A program made the translations under genes and the position numbers. Positions 1 to 8,947 of a DNA stretch of 64,000 nt are shown here, piece after piece; positions within the stretch are counted from its first letter, which is position 1; each line of letters starts with the position of its first letter. Source of the DNA: CAYNRE01 sp964399535 (GTDB taxonomy: Bacteria; Planctomycetota; Planctomycetia; Pirellulales; CAYNRE01); assembly GCA_964399535.1 (NCBI GenBank), contig CAYNRE010000071.1:248001-312000 (forward strand), read 5' to 3'. Under the pieces are notes generated by a model, which was not told where the DNA came from, ran no database searches, and saw only the letters and a list, made by a program, of their open reading frames with translations.

Positions 1-547
1 CGAACCAGCACATTAAAAAAGTAATGCCCCACAGGCCGGTGACCGACGCCCATTGCAGCAGAGGCAGATTGCCATACTGGGTGTAGGCCACCGAGCCCCA
101 ACTGGTATAAGGACTCAGGATCGTCACCAGGTACTCGAGCGAGGTCCAGGCGGCGGGAAAAACAAGCGTTGAGGCAAACCCCTCGATCCTTGGCCCCAGC
201 AGCCGATCGAGCGCATAGGGGGCGAGAAACGCCAGTTGAAAGCCCACGGCAAAAATGGCCAAGACCGCGCCTTCCAGGGGAACCATTTTGGCCCACTGAA
301 AAGGGAACAGGGCCAGAAACAAGCCGTAAACCACCAGCAGGCCGCGCAGGGGCGGCTGAGTGCGCAGAAAGCGAATGACGAACAACGGCGCCAACCAGGC
401 CGCAGCGGGGACGACATGGCTGCCGTTGGAAAACGGCGTCAGCAGGGCGGCGCCCGCTAGCGGCACGAGCCACGAGGCGCTCGACCGCTGCGCCGGCTGG
501 GAATGGCGCGGGCGCGGGGTGCCGGAAGACTCAGTTGCCAGCGACAT
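1..547 (-). CDS. Apolipoprotein N-acyltransferase-like protein, N-terminal part (cut by window edge)
   Basis: About 182 codons are visible from an ATG at 547-545, and the rest lies left of the window. After a short Pro/Ser-rich start the protein is a run of hydrophobic helices. It ends here with a segment reading LLQWASVTGLWGITFLMCWF, which matches the membrane part of Lnt-family proteins just before the nitrilase domain. Lnt transfers an acyl chain to the N-terminal cysteine of lipoproteins in the inner membrane. The Glu-Lys-Cys catalytic residues would lie outside the window, so activity cannot be judged. A second, complete homologue lies at 17451-19073. Confidence 0.7.
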   Translation of the reverse strand, partial: MSLATESSGTPRPRHSQPAQRSSASWLVPLAGAALLTPFSNGSHVVPAAAWLAPLFVIRFLRTQPPLRGLLVVYGLFLALFPFQWAKMVPLEGAVLAIFAVGFQLAFLAPYALDRLLGPRIEGFASTLVFPAAWTSLEYLVTILSPYTSWGSVAYTQYGNLPLLQWASVTGLWGITFLMCWF

Positions 548-933
548 GCAGTGCTCGCAGTGGCTAAGACGACGCGCGACCTGCTTTTGGAATCAACCGA
601 ATTCGCGCTTCGGCCTGGCGGCTCGGGCCCTCTCCCGCCCCCCCGAGAAAAAACGACAACGCATCGGCCGTAATTCGCTGGCCGGGGGAGAATCTTGGAA
701 AAAAAGGAAGGCTTGCTGGGTCATTCCGCTGCCCGGTGGCGCGCGACTCGCATTGCGGCCGGCTCGCTCGCGACCTAGCGAGCCGCGTCAGGGCTCCGCC
801 TGACCCCGGATAGGGCCTGCAGCGCGGCGAACGCGACCCACGCCGCGACGGTCGAGCCGCGCCTTGGACCGGGCGGGTGATCCGAAATCCACGGTCGCCG
901 GTTCAACCGGCCCGGTCTTGAAAACCAGCGACG
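548..933. other. Intergenic region, no gene seen
   Basis: The gap lies upstream of the Lnt-like gene and beyond the 3' end of the hydroxy-acid oxidase. Open frames here are short, Arg/Pro-rich and unsupported. A small hairpin, GCCGGT-TCA-ACCGGC at 897-911, sits just past the oxidase stop. It has no T-tract, so it is at most a weak terminator. Confidence 0.4.
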
Positions 934-2097
934 CTATTCGACCCGCCGGAGGGCCTCGGGCACCAGGTCTTTGAGCGTGGGGTAGCCGTCGACCGCCATC
1001 AGCAGGTCGGCCTCGGCGAGCAGGCATCGAATGACATGCCGGACGCCGTCGGTTCCATCCAGCGCCAACCCATACAGATAGGGACGGCCAATCCCCACGG
1101 CCGTGGCGCCCAGCGCCAGGGCTTTAACTACGTCGGCGCCGGTGCGAATGCCCGAGTCGAAGAGCACCGGCACCGACCCCGCGGCTTGGACCACGTCGGG
1201 CAGGAGGTCGACGGCCGGTATGCCGCCATTGGCCTGCCGGCCGCCGTGGTTCGAGCAAAAGATGCCGTCGACTCCGCCGTCGATGGCACGCCGGACGTCG
1301 TCGGGGTGCTGAATCCCCTTGAGAATCAGCGGGAGCCGGGTGATCGAGCGCAGCCAGGGCAGGTCGTTCCAGGTCAGTGGGTTTCCGAAAATGCTCGCCC
1401 AAACCAGGGCCGCCGTGCGCGGGTCGTTCTCGGGCGGCTGGCCGAGCAAGGCGTGGAAACGCGGGTCGGTGAAATAATTGGCCAGGCAAAGCCCTTGAAG
1501 CTGCGGGAAGTTGCCCATGGTCAGGTCGCGCGGTCGCCAGCCGGCCACCCAGGTGTCGAGCGTGACCACGAGGGCTTTGTATCCCGCGGCCTCGGCCCGA
1601 TGAACGAAACTTTCCGCGAGCTCTCGATCGGTCGGCGTGTAAAGCTGGAAGAAGCCGGGCGTGTCGCCCAGGTGCTTGGCAACTTCTTCCAGCGGGTCGA
1701 CCATCAGGGTCGAGGCGATCATCGGCACGCCGGTTTGCGCCGCGGCCCGCGCCGTCGCCAAGTCGCCATGACCATCTTGCGAGCAAATGCCGAGCACGCC
1801 AATGGGGCTGAGAAAGAGCGGCGAAGGAAGCTTCATTCCGAACAGCTCGATCGACAGGTCGCGCTGGACCGGGCTGACCATCATCCGCGGCACCAGTCCC
1901 CAGCGCTCGAAGGCCGCGACATTGGCCCGCTGGGTTCGTTCGTCCCCCGCGCCGCCGGCCACGTACGACAGAATATCGCGCGGCATCGCCGCCTGAGCCT
2001 TGGCTTCGAGCTCGCGCGCGTCGATCGGCAACTTGGGCCGTTCTCCGCGCAGCCCGGCCAGGTAGATTTCGATCTGAAAGTCGCCGTAGTTGGCCAC
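934..2097 (-). CDS. FMN-dependent alpha-hydroxy-acid oxidase (lactate 2-monooxygenase/oxidase type)
   Basis: This 387-residue TIM-barrel flavoprotein has the length of lactate 2-monooxygenases and oxidases, which oxidise L-2-hydroxy acids with O2. The hallmark motif SNHGGRQ at about 282-288 carries the catalytic His. Other family residues are K260 in LILKG, Y153 in QLYT, D181 in TLDT, and the FMN-phosphate segment DSGIRTG near 314-320. Translation probably starts at GTG 2097-2095, preceded at good spacing by AAGGAG. The gene is monocistronic. The exact substrate (lactate, glycolate or another acid) cannot be set from sequence. The YVAGGAGDE segment near 45-54 favours the lactate-monooxygenase branch. 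Confidence 0.85.
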   Translation of the reverse strand: MANYGDFQIEIYLAGLRGERPKLPIDARELEAKAQAAMPRDILSYVAGGAGDERTQRANVAAFERWGLVPRMMVSPVQRDLSIELFGMKLPSPLFLSPIGVLGICSQDGHGDLATARAAAQTGVPMIASTLMVDPLEEVAKHLGDTPGFFQLYTPTDRELAESFVHRAEAAGYKALVVTLDTWVAGWRPRDLTMGNFPQLQGLCLANYFTDPRFHALLGQPPENDPRTAALVWASIFGNPLTWNDLPWLRSITRLPLILKGIQHPDDVRRAIDGGVDGIFCSNHGGRQANGGIPAVDLLPDVVQAAGSVPVLFDSGIRTGADVVKALALGATAVGIGRPYLYGLALDGTDGVRHVIRCLLAEADLLMAVDGYPTLKDLVPEALRRVE

Positions 2098-2576
2098 GCT
2101 TGGGCTCCTTGTTCAGTTGGCTAGCATCGGTGCGTGTGGTCGATGTTCAGCGGGCGATGGCGCGCCTCGTTTGCCGTGGCGAAACGGCCGCGAACCGCCC
2201 CCCCCGGGATCGGCCGCAGGAACCGACTGCGGACGCCGCTGCTGGGGTCGGCCGGCTCGACAGCCACGCGGCCGGCGGCGGCTCGGTGCAATTGATAACT
2301 TCCTCGGCGGCGTTGCGCAAGTTGAATTGCCCGGGAAAGCTGCCTCGCGGAGCCACGCTGGCGCCCAAGCGAGGGACCCAAAAGCAAGGTCGAGCGACTG
2401 CCTTCGAGTTGTCGCAACTCATTGTAAAACCGTTACTTAAGTGCTGTTGGCGCGGGGCAGCGCTGAGCCATCGCGGCGGCCCGACCTAATGGGCCTGGCC
2501 GATCCCAACGGGCGCCCCCGGAAAATTTTTCGGGGTTGGTTGCACGAAAACCGTTGGGCGGCGCATCTTAGCGGTT
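2098..2576. promoter_or_regulatory. Divergent intergenic region with a palindrome
   Basis: About 480 bp separate the divergently transcribed oxidase and ECF sigma genes, so promoters for both should lie here. A perfect inverted repeat, GAGTTG-TCG-CAACTC at 2406-2420, stands some 155 bp before the sigma gene and could be an operator. Short ORFs across the region look like GC-driven noise. Confidence 0.35.
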
Positions 2577-3143
2577 GTGATCAACTCCGGCGATTTCACC
2601 CGACGGGTCCAAGAATGCTCCGAGCGGCTCGCTCGCGAAGGAGCCGATGCGCTGAGCGAGTTGTTCGACCTGACTTCGCAGCGCTTGGTGCGCCTGGCGG
2701 TGGCCGTTAACCGCAATCAGCACGATGCCGAAGACGCCGTCCAGGCCGCTTTGGTCCGCGTGGCGGGCCGGCCCGAATTGCTCGCCTCGGCGGCGTGTCC
2801 CTGGTCGTACCTGCTGCGGATGGTGCGAAACGAAGCATTGGTGCTCGGCCGCCGGAAACGGCGCTGGTTTCAGGCCGCGCATTTGGGAGATTTGGTTACT
2901 CATTGCGGTGTTGACGAGATCGAGCGCGAGGAGACTCATCGAGCCATCTGGAGGGCGCTACGCTCGCTGCCGAGCGAGCAGGCCGAGGTGGTCGTGCTCA
3001 AGATCTGGGAAGCAATGACCTTCGCCGAGATTGCTCAGCTGCTTGAAATCTCTCCGAATACGATTGCCAGCCGCTATCAATATGCCATGGCTAAGTTGGC
3101 TCGGCAGCTATCCGCTTCGTCGCAAGGGGCGCCGCGTGGTTGA
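2577..3143 (+). CDS. RNA polymerase sigma factor, ECF-type sigma-70
   Basis: The 188-residue protein has ECF architecture. Region 2 includes NQHDAEDAVQAALVRVAG and CPWSYLLRMVRNEAL. Region 4 includes LPSEQAEVVVLKIWEAMTFA followed by a helix-turn-helix ending SPNTIASRYQYAMAKLARQL. It would direct core polymerase to a specific set of promoters, usually under control of an anti-sigma factor. Start is GTG 2577. The next gene begins inside its last codons (GTGGTTGA), so the two are translationally coupled. It lies upstream of the pseudopilin operon, but a 278-bp gap makes co-transcription uncertain. Confidence 0.85.
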   Translation: MINSGDFTRRVQECSERLAREGADALSELFDLTSQRLVRLAVAVNRNQHDAEDAVQAALVRVAGRPELLASAACPWSYLLRMVRNEALVLGRRKRRWFQAAHLGDLVTHCGVDEIEREETHRAIWRALRSLPSEQAEVVVLKIWEAMTFAEIAQLLEISPNTIASRYQYAMAKLARQLSASSQGAPRG

Positions 3144-3528
3144 GTGGCCAAACGACGATGGCATCGGCGCTGACCTGGAGGACCTGGTCCGACAGGCCGG
3201 TGGCTACGTGCGCCCCTCGGAAGACCTGCGGCCCCGGGTTCTGGAATCGGCCCATTCGGTTTGCGGCGAGCAGCGTACTCGCTCGCGGGTCAGCCGATTG
3301 GCAAGCTTTGTGCTGGTTCTAAGCGGTTGGACCAGCACCGTCGGAGAAGCGGGAACCACCTCCAGCGCCGCCGCGGGCTTTTCGCGGCACGTTGTCGACG
3401 CCGAAGAACTATTCGATTCAGCCCAGGCCCGGGCGGTTGTCCGCGGAATCGAGTTCGACTGGGGGCTCGTGGAGGTTTTTTCCGACCTTCGCGATCGCCA
3501 GGCCGAAACGCTCCGGCCATTGCGCTAG
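3136..3528 (+). CDS. Small single-TM protein coupled to the ECF sigma gene (possible anti-sigma)
   Basis: I do not recognise this 130-residue protein by family. It starts at GTG 3136, overlapping the sigma stop by 8 bp. A cytoplasmic-looking acidic N-terminal part of about 50 residues precedes one hydrophobic segment (VSRLASFVLVLSGW). A short C-terminal part rich in charged residues follows. The gene position and the layout of cytosolic domain, one TM and exported tail are typical of membrane anti-sigma factors, but I see no zinc-binding HxxxCxxC motif. The anti-sigma role is inferred from context only. Confidence 0.5.
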   Translation: MVEWPNDDGIGADLEDLVRQAGGYVRPSEDLRPRVLESAHSVCGEQRTRSRVSRLASFVLVLSGWTSTVGEAGTTSSAAAGFSRHVVDAEELFDSAQARAVVRGIEFDWGLVEVFSDLRDRQAETLRPLR

Positions 3529-3806
3529 CGTCGCGGGGCCCTCGGTCGAGGCCTTGATCCGGGCCGAACCGCTGGGCAGTCTTTACGGCCCTTGCGGGCC
3601 AGGGTGCGCGTGGTCGTTCGTTCCGCGCGCCTCTTGCTTGGCTTCTCGCTGCGAGTATTTCTTCCGACCTTTAGGCAAATTGCGCCCGCGAGCGCATCTA
3701 GGGTAGGGAACGCCGCGAGACCAGGAAGCGAGGCGCCCGTGGCGATGCCCCCAGTGTCGATTGTGCCAGCGGCTGCCTTCAACGGTAACGAAGCGAGCGT
3801 GCCTGG

Positions 3807-4844
3807 ATGCCATCCACCGATCTCGACCGCTTGATGGCCGTTAACGAGCAATTGGCCGCCCTGGTCGAGGCTGGCGTTCCGCTCGAAACCGGCTTGCCAA
3901 CCTCGGTCCAGTCGTCGTCGGCGCAGCTCGAGCGCTTCAACGCCGCGGTCGCTCGACAGGTGGGCCGAGGAAGCACCCTCACGGAAGCCGTGCGGGTTAG
4001 CAACCAGGTGCCCGAGGCGCTTCGGTCTCTGTTGTTGCTCGGATTACAAAGTGGCCAATGGTCGACCGTGTTCGACCGTTCTCTCGACGTAGCGGCCCGC
4101 GTGGACGACTGGCGCTACCAAGCCCGGGCGAGCCTGCTCTACCCGCTTTTAGTCTGCGCGTTGGCCTACCTGGGAAGCATCTGGTTTTGCCTGGAGGTGG
4201 TGCCGGCGTTGACGCTGATGTACGACTTGCCGAAATACGTGCCCGGCCCCGCGCTGCGGTCGGTTCAGGCGTTGCGGGCGGCGCTTCCGATCTGGGCTCC
4301 GCTACCACCGCTGGTTGTGAGCCTGGTGGTGCTGGTCAGGGTTCTGCGTGGCAGCCCGCCAGGGTTAGGGTTTACCTGGTCGCCGGCACTTCACTCGATT
4401 TCCGGCCTGCTGCGCCGAGCGCAGTTCGCCGAGACCGTGGCTGGGCTCCTCGAGGCGGGCTGCTCCAGCGCCGAGGCGATGGAGCTTGCCGCGGGAGCCA
4501 GCGGCGACCGGTGCCTGACGGCTGCGATCGAGCAGCTCGCCCAGGGCCATACGACTGAGCCCGTCGCCCGGGGCAAGGGCCCGGCCGGTGGACTCTCGCC
4601 GCTGCTAGCCTGGGCGCTGCAAGTTCCCGAGTCCGACGGGCAGCGCAGCCGGGCCCTGCGGGCCGTGGCAGGCGCGCTGCGCGATTCGGCCGAGGCGCGG
4701 TCTGCCCGCCTGCATTTGCTCCTGCCGATCGGCACGCTTGTGCTGATCGGTGGCGGCGTGACGCTGCTTTACGGATTAATGCTTTTTCTACCGCTGGTCG
4801 AGATGCTGCTCGGACTGTCGCACGGAGAAATTGGTGGCCGTTGA
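3807..4844 (+). CDS. GspF/PilC-like inner-membrane platform protein (first of three)
   Basis: This 345-residue protein has two T2SSF-like repeats. Each is a helical cytoplasmic bundle followed by transmembrane helices, for example around YPLLVCALAYLGSIWFCLEV and near the C-terminus at LLLPIGTLVLIGGGVTLLYG. GspF/PilC proteins form the inner-membrane platform that couples the assembly ATPase to pseudopilus growth. It opens a same-strand operon with two further GspF-like genes and four pseudopilin-type genes. It lacks the soluble N-terminal FRYEA-type domain found in the next gene. A start at ATG 3807 is plausible, though no strong ribosome site is evident. Confidence 0.75.
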   Translation: MPSTDLDRLMAVNEQLAALVEAGVPLETGLPTSVQSSSAQLERFNAAVARQVGRGSTLTEAVRVSNQVPEALRSLLLLGLQSGQWSTVFDRSLDVAARVDDWRYQARASLLYPLLVCALAYLGSIWFCLEVVPALTLMYDLPKYVPGPALRSVQALRAALPIWAPLPPLVVSLVVLVRVLRGSPPGLGFTWSPALHSISGLLRRAQFAETVAGLLEAGCSSAEAMELAAGASGDRCLTAAIEQLAQGHTTEPVARGKGPAGGLSPLLAWALQVPESDGQRSRALRAVAGALRDSAEARSARLHLLLPIGTLVLIGGGVTLLYGLMLFLPLVEMLLGLSHGEIGGR

Positions 4845-5006
4845 GCGAGGGTGGCATTCGAGCATGTTCCTCGTGCCGAGGAGCGGCGCCTGGCAACCGG
4901 GGTCGAGACGCAGCCGGGCGGGTCTGCTGCTGGGTTAAGCGCTTACGGAAGCGGGGGAACCGGCGCGGTTCTCCCAGGTAAAACACGAAATCGCTGGTAC
5001 AGGTCC

Positions 5007-6242
5007 ATGCTCCGATTCCGCTACGAAGCGAGCGACGCCTCCGAACGTCTGATTTCAGGCGAAATCGAGGCCAGCACCGTTAGCGAAGCCATTGCGCTGC
5101 TGGCCGAGCAAGGGCTAACGGTGCAATCGATTGGGCTGGTACCGAGTGCCTCGGCGGGACCCAAAGCTCGCCCCGAGTTCCCCGTGGGCAAATTGGCTCG
5201 CAAGACGGGGCCGCGCCATTCGATGTCGCGCGACGAGGTGCTCCAGCCGCTTCGCCCCGCCTTTACCCAGATGCTTGAACGTAGCAAGCCATTGGCCCCC
5301 ATCTTGGCCCGCTTGGCCGAGGAAACCCCGCCGGGCAGGCGGCGACAGCAGCTCCAGTTGGTGCGGCGCGCGATTGAACAAGGTGAGGCCGGCGCCGCGC
5401 TGGCGAGCTTTTCGGCACGCAGCGATGTCTGGCTGGCCCTGTTGGCTGCCACGGCCGAAGAGACTTCGCCGGCAGAAGCTTTCGAGCGGTTCATCGCGCG
5501 TTCGCGCCAAATCGACGACTTGCGAAGGCAATGGGCCCGGGCGTTGGCTTACCCCGCGGCGCTGGCCTTGGTGGCCGTGACGATCCTTTTCTTGCTGAGC
5601 ATTCTGGTGGTACCGACCTTTCGCGACATTTTTGTGTCGTTCAACGTCGCCAAGCCGCTGCTGACCACGGTGCTGTTCGCCGTGAGCGACTCGGTGGTCA
5701 GCGGGAAGGCGGCGTTATGGCTGGTGGGGGGGGCCGCGGTTCTGCTCGGAGCGCGGCTGGCCTTGCGCCGGTTGCCCGATTCGATCACCGTTCCCCTGGC
5801 CCGCTGGACCGGCTTTCTGCCCGGCCGCGCGACGCGGGCCGGCCGCCTGGCCTTGGACGTGGCCGACCTGCTGCGGGCTGGCCTTAGCCCCAGCGATGCT
5901 CTGATTTTAGCCGGCGAGATTCCCGGTCAGCGCTCGCTGACAGACGGCGCTCGCCAGTTCGCACAGTACCTGCGAGGCGACCTAATCGCGGATCCACTGG
6001 GTGATTCGTTCGGGCTAACGGCGTCGTTCGTTTATGCCCTGCGGTGCGAGGCCTCGCGCGACACGCGGATTCGGCTGTTAGACGAGCTGAGCCAGTGCCA
6101 TTTCGAACGAGCGCGGCGGCGCCCCTCGCTGGCCGCCGGCATTCTGGGGCCGATCCTGATCCTGGTCGTGGGTTTGTTGGTCGCGGGCGCGGTGATCGGC
6201 CTGTTTCAACCTCTTTTTCAACTAGTAAACAACCTGGCCTAG
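5007..6242 (+). CDS. GspF/PilC-like inner-membrane platform protein (second of three)
   Basis: The reading frame is open from GTG 4851. I place the start at ATG 5007 because the protein then begins MLRFRYEASDASERLISGEI, the classic start of full-length GspF/PilC (PxFxYxAxDxxGxxxxGxxEA). That gives 411 residues, the normal family length. It has two helical T2SSF repeats and hydrophobic segments around 195-215 and at the extreme C-terminus. It presumably forms part of the inner-membrane assembly platform for the pseudopilus encoded downstream. It is separated from the previous gene by about 160 bp and from the next by about 90 bp. Confidence 0.8.
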   Translation: MLRFRYEASDASERLISGEIEASTVSEAIALLAEQGLTVQSIGLVPSASAGPKARPEFPVGKLARKTGPRHSMSRDEVLQPLRPAFTQMLERSKPLAPILARLAEETPPGRRRQQLQLVRRAIEQGEAGAALASFSARSDVWLALLAATAEETSPAEAFERFIARSRQIDDLRRQWARALAYPAALALVAVTILFLLSILVVPTFRDIFVSFNVAKPLLTTVLFAVSDSVVSGKAALWLVGGAAVLLGARLALRRLPDSITVPLARWTGFLPGRATRAGRLALDVADLLRAGLSPSDALILAGEIPGQRSLTDGARQFAQYLRGDLIADPLGDSFGLTASFVYALRCEASRDTRIRLLDELSQCHFERARRRPSLAAGILGPILILVVGLLVAGAVIGLFQPLFQLVNNLA

Positions 6243-6334
6243 CGGCGCTCGGGGCGCAGCGCTGCGGCGAAACTGGCAGCCCAACCCAGGCGCCACCCGG
6301 TGCGCGCTTGACTGATTCAGCGTCAAATTGAGGG

Positions 6335-7435
6335 ATGTTTGCCGTGGTCGACTCGAGTTTGAACAGGCTGCGAAGCTGGCTCCCCAATGGCCGACGCGCC
6401 ATCTGGTTCTGGCCTCGCCGCACCAGCACGGCTCAGCGGAAGGCGGTCTTACGGCTGATTGCCGTCGCCACGGAAGAGCGATTGTCGCTGGCCCCATTGC
6501 TGCGGGCCTGGGCCGCCGACGAGCAGGGCCCTCAGTCGGGTCGGGTTGAGCGGTTGGCCGACTTGATCGAGCGAGGCGTGGCGCTGCCCGACGCCGTCGA
6601 ACAGGTGCCGGGCGTGGTTAGCGATGAGGATGTGTTGACCATTCGATTCGGCAGCCAGGCAGGAGTCTTGTCGCGAGCCGTCCGTGAGAGCCTGGGTCAA
6701 GGAGACTTGTATTCGCCACGGCTGACGGCCGACCTGCGCAGGGCGTTGGTGTATTTCGTGCTGATGACCGTGATCGGCCTGACGATCTTCACGTTTATCC
6801 AACTCAAGATCACGCCGGTGATGTTCAAATTGGTCCATGAGTTCTCCGGGTCCCCGGTCGTGCCGCTGCGGTGGACCCAGTGGGCCGGCAATGCGCTGGC
6901 TGGCTACTGGTGGCTGCCGGTGCTGCTGGTGTTGTTGGCGATTTGGGCCGCGGTTTCGACGCGGGGAGGGCGCTTCGTCCGACAGTCGCTGATGAATCGC
7001 CTGCTGCGCCCCCTGCGCGATTGGCAAGCGGCCGAGATCGTCCAACGGCTCAGCGTTGCCACCGGGGCGGGTCGCCCCGTGCCCGCGTCGATCTCCACCC
7101 TGGCTCGCTATCATTTCGACCCCAGCACCCGCCACAAGCTGCTGTTCGTGCGTAACGAGGTGGAACTGGGAGCCGACGTTTGGGAAAGCATGGCGTCGGT
7201 TCAGTTGCTTACGCAGCCCGAGGCGGCCGTGCTGGAATCGGCCAACCGGCTTGAAAACCGGGCCTGGGCTCTGGCCCAGGTGGCCCGCGCCAAGAAACGC
7301 CGCGTTACCCGCCGCCTTGAGCGGCTCTCGGCTCTGGTATTGCCTAGCCTGGTGATCTTGGCGGGAGGACTGGTGCTGGTACAGGCGCTGGCGATACTCG
7401 AAACGACGGTCGAATTCATCCGGGGAATGCTCTGA
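6335..7435 (+). CDS. GspF/PilC-like inner-membrane platform protein (third of three)
   Basis: This 366-residue protein has two T2SSF-type repeats. The first TM pair includes the stretch LVYFVLMTVIGLTIFTFIQL, followed by WWLPVLLVLLAIWAAV. A final TM includes LVILAGGLVLVQALAIL. The segment between, with LMNRLLRPLRDWQAAEIVQR, matches the cytoplasmic repeat of GspF. The stop overlaps the start of the next gene in ATGA at 7433-7437, showing tight coupling to the pseudopilins. Like the first copy it lacks the N-terminal FRYEA domain, so only the middle gene is canonical. Confidence 0.75.
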   Translation: MFAVVDSSLNRLRSWLPNGRRAIWFWPRRTSTAQRKAVLRLIAVATEERLSLAPLLRAWAADEQGPQSGRVERLADLIERGVALPDAVEQVPGVVSDEDVLTIRFGSQAGVLSRAVRESLGQGDLYSPRLTADLRRALVYFVLMTVIGLTIFTFIQLKITPVMFKLVHEFSGSPVVPLRWTQWAGNALAGYWWLPVLLVLLAIWAAVSTRGGRFVRQSLMNRLLRPLRDWQAAEIVQRLSVATGAGRPVPASISTLARYHFDPSTRHKLLFVRNEVELGADVWESMASVQLLTQPEAAVLESANRLENRAWALAQVARAKKRRVTRRLERLSALVLPSLVILAGGLVLVQALAILETTVEFIRGML

Positions 7436-7944
7436 TGGCCATCGGCAGAATTCCGACCAATCCACGGCAAACCGGGGGCCCCGGCGGCTCGGCGACCCCG
7501 GTCCGCCGGCCTGCCGGCACGGGAGGCCACCGCGAGCAGCGCGGGGTGACGGCGATTGAGATCCTGGTTTCGTTCACGCTGCTGACCGCGGTGCTCAGCG
7601 CGGCCGTTCCCTTGGTGGCGCGGCATTCGCGACTGTTGGCCGAGCAGCGCAGCTACCGCATTGCGCTCGACGAGCTTTCCAATCAGCTCGAGCGAATTAC
7701 CCATTTACCTTCCACCGAAGTGCCCGCCGCGATCGAGACGCTCGCGTTGTCGCAGCTGGCGGAAAGCCGGTTGGCCGATGCCGCGCTCGAAGCAAGCCAT
7801 CAGGTCGACGCGATCGGCACGCGAGTGACGCTTTCACTGGCCTGGGGCGACCCGGCGCGGCGAGCCGCACCGTTGGTGCTGACTGGCTGGGTGGTCGATC
7901 GCACGCCCGCGGCGTCGGATTCCAGCCCCGGAGACAAGCCATGA
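7435..7944 (+). CDS. Prepilin-type protein (minor pseudopilin)
   Basis: A long basic leader of about 36 residues ends in a type IV prepilin motif, RGVTAIEILVSF, with Gly before the cleavage point and Glu at +5. The usual hydrophobic helix (TLLTAVLSAAVPLVA) follows. The mature C-terminal domain of about 110 residues is not recognised beyond that. Prepilin peptidase would cleave and methylate it. It would act as a minor pseudopilin in the periplasmic pseudopilus. The gene is coupled to the third GspF by ATGA, and its stop region overlaps the next start. Confidence 0.75.
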   Translation: MAIGRIPTNPRQTGGPGGSATPVRRPAGTGGHREQRGVTAIEILVSFTLLTAVLSAAVPLVARHSRLLAEQRSYRIALDELSNQLERITHLPSTEVPAAIETLALSQLAESRLADAALEASHQVDAIGTRVTLSLAWGDPARRAAPLVLTGWVVDRTPAASDSSPGDKP

Positions 7945-8504
7945 AACGAGCCTCTTGGCGCTGCCGTCGGTCGGCCGGGGTTTCTCTCCCCGAGCTCATG
8001 CTGCTGATGTCGCTGGCGACGGTCGTTCTGACCATGAGCGCTCAGTTGATTCAGCGGTTCTACCAGGCACATGGCCGAGCCACCGAGTTCTACAACCTCG
8101 AGCGAAGCCAACGGCGGCTGGCCAGGCAATTCCGTAGCGATGTCCACGCGGCCCGAACGGCCTCGCTGCCCGATGGCGCCGATCGGCCGTTGCTCTCCCT
8201 GCAAGGCGAGTCGGGAGACGAAGTCGCGTACCAGTTTACCCGCGGCAAACTGCTGCGTACCGCCCGCCGAAACGGACAGATAACGGCGCGCGACGAGTAT
8301 GGCTACCCGGCCGGAACGGACTGGCGCGTGTTGGAACTTGACAACCCGCGCCGGCTATTGCTCGAGCTTTTCGCCCTCGAGCCGCAAGAGGAAGCGGGGA
8401 AAACCGCTAGTCGATTGCCCCCCTCGTTCGTGCCGGCCTGTCTGCGAGTCGAGGCGTGTTTGGCGCGCGACAGCCAAGCAGAGCGCCGGGAGGCCAGGCC
8501 ATGA
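7941..8504 (+). CDS. Prepilin-type protein (minor pseudopilin, GspJ-like position)
   Basis: The 187-residue protein has a short basic leader and the prepilin motif AGVSLPELMLLMSLATVVLT, with Glu at +5 of the mature form. After the helix comes a globular domain with FYNLERSQRRLARQFRSDVH. That resembles GspJ/PulJ minor pseudopilins, in which a conserved R-x-R-D-x block follows the helix. It overlaps both neighbours by 4 bp, so it is certainly part of the operon. Confidence 0.7.
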   Translation: MKRASWRCRRSAGVSLPELMLLMSLATVVLTMSAQLIQRFYQAHGRATEFYNLERSQRRLARQFRSDVHAARTASLPDGADRPLLSLQGESGDEVAYQFTRGKLLRTARRNGQITARDEYGYPAGTDWRVLELDNPRRLLLELFALEPQEEAGKTASRLPPSFVPACLRVEACLARDSQAERREARP

Positions 8505-8941
8505 ACCGTTTTTCCCGCAGTCGTTGCTCGCCAGCCGCCCGCCGGCTACCGCGCCGCCGCGGCACGGTGCTCGTGGCGGCGCTCATTTGCCTGTTGGTGG
8601 TTACCGCGCTGGTGGGGGCTTTGCTCAAGGGGGCGCTGCTTGCGCGGCGGCACCTGCACCAAGAGCGAAACCTTCGGCAAACCGAACTCTTGCTGCAAGC
8701 CGGGGTCGACCGAGCCCAGGCTCGGCTGACGGCCGACCGCGGCTATCAAGGCGAAACTTGGGCGCCGCCCGAAGGTGCTTTGCCCATGGCCGCGCAGATC
8801 ACCATTCGCCCGTTGCCGGTTCAGGACGACCAGAACCAGCAGTTTGAAGTTTCCGCGGAATACCCGCTCGGTAGCGAGTACTCGGTCCGGCGCTCGCGTT
8901 TGCTTTCGTCCACTTTCCACTCGAATCCGCCCGAGGAGTAG
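8501..8941 (+). CDS. PilX/GspK-like membrane-anchored pilus-tip protein
   Basis: The start is ATG 8501, overlapping the previous stop as ATGA; an upstream in-frame ATG at 8456 is unlikely. The 146-residue protein has a basic N-terminus (PRRRGTVLVAALICLLVVTA) followed by a hydrophobic helix. The pattern RRGTVLVxxL, without the Glu at +5, is that of GspK/PilX-type proteins, which cap the pseudopilus. The rest is a small unassigned domain. Its position between minor and major pseudopilins supports the assignment. Confidence 0.65.
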   Translation: MNRFSRSRCSPAARRLPRRRGTVLVAALICLLVVTALVGALLKGALLARRHLHQERNLRQTELLLQAGVDRAQARLTADRGYQGETWAPPEGALPMAAQITIRPLPVQDDQNQQFEVSAEYPLGSEYSVRRSRLLSSTFHSNPPEE

Positions 8942-8947
8942 TCAGCC

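Noticed and set aside
1036..2124. Long plus-strand ORF opposite the hydroxy-acid oxidase
   Set aside because: The minus-strand protein has clear FMN-oxidase motifs and a ribosome site. The opposite frame is Arg/Gly-rich with no domain and exists only because of high GC codon bias.
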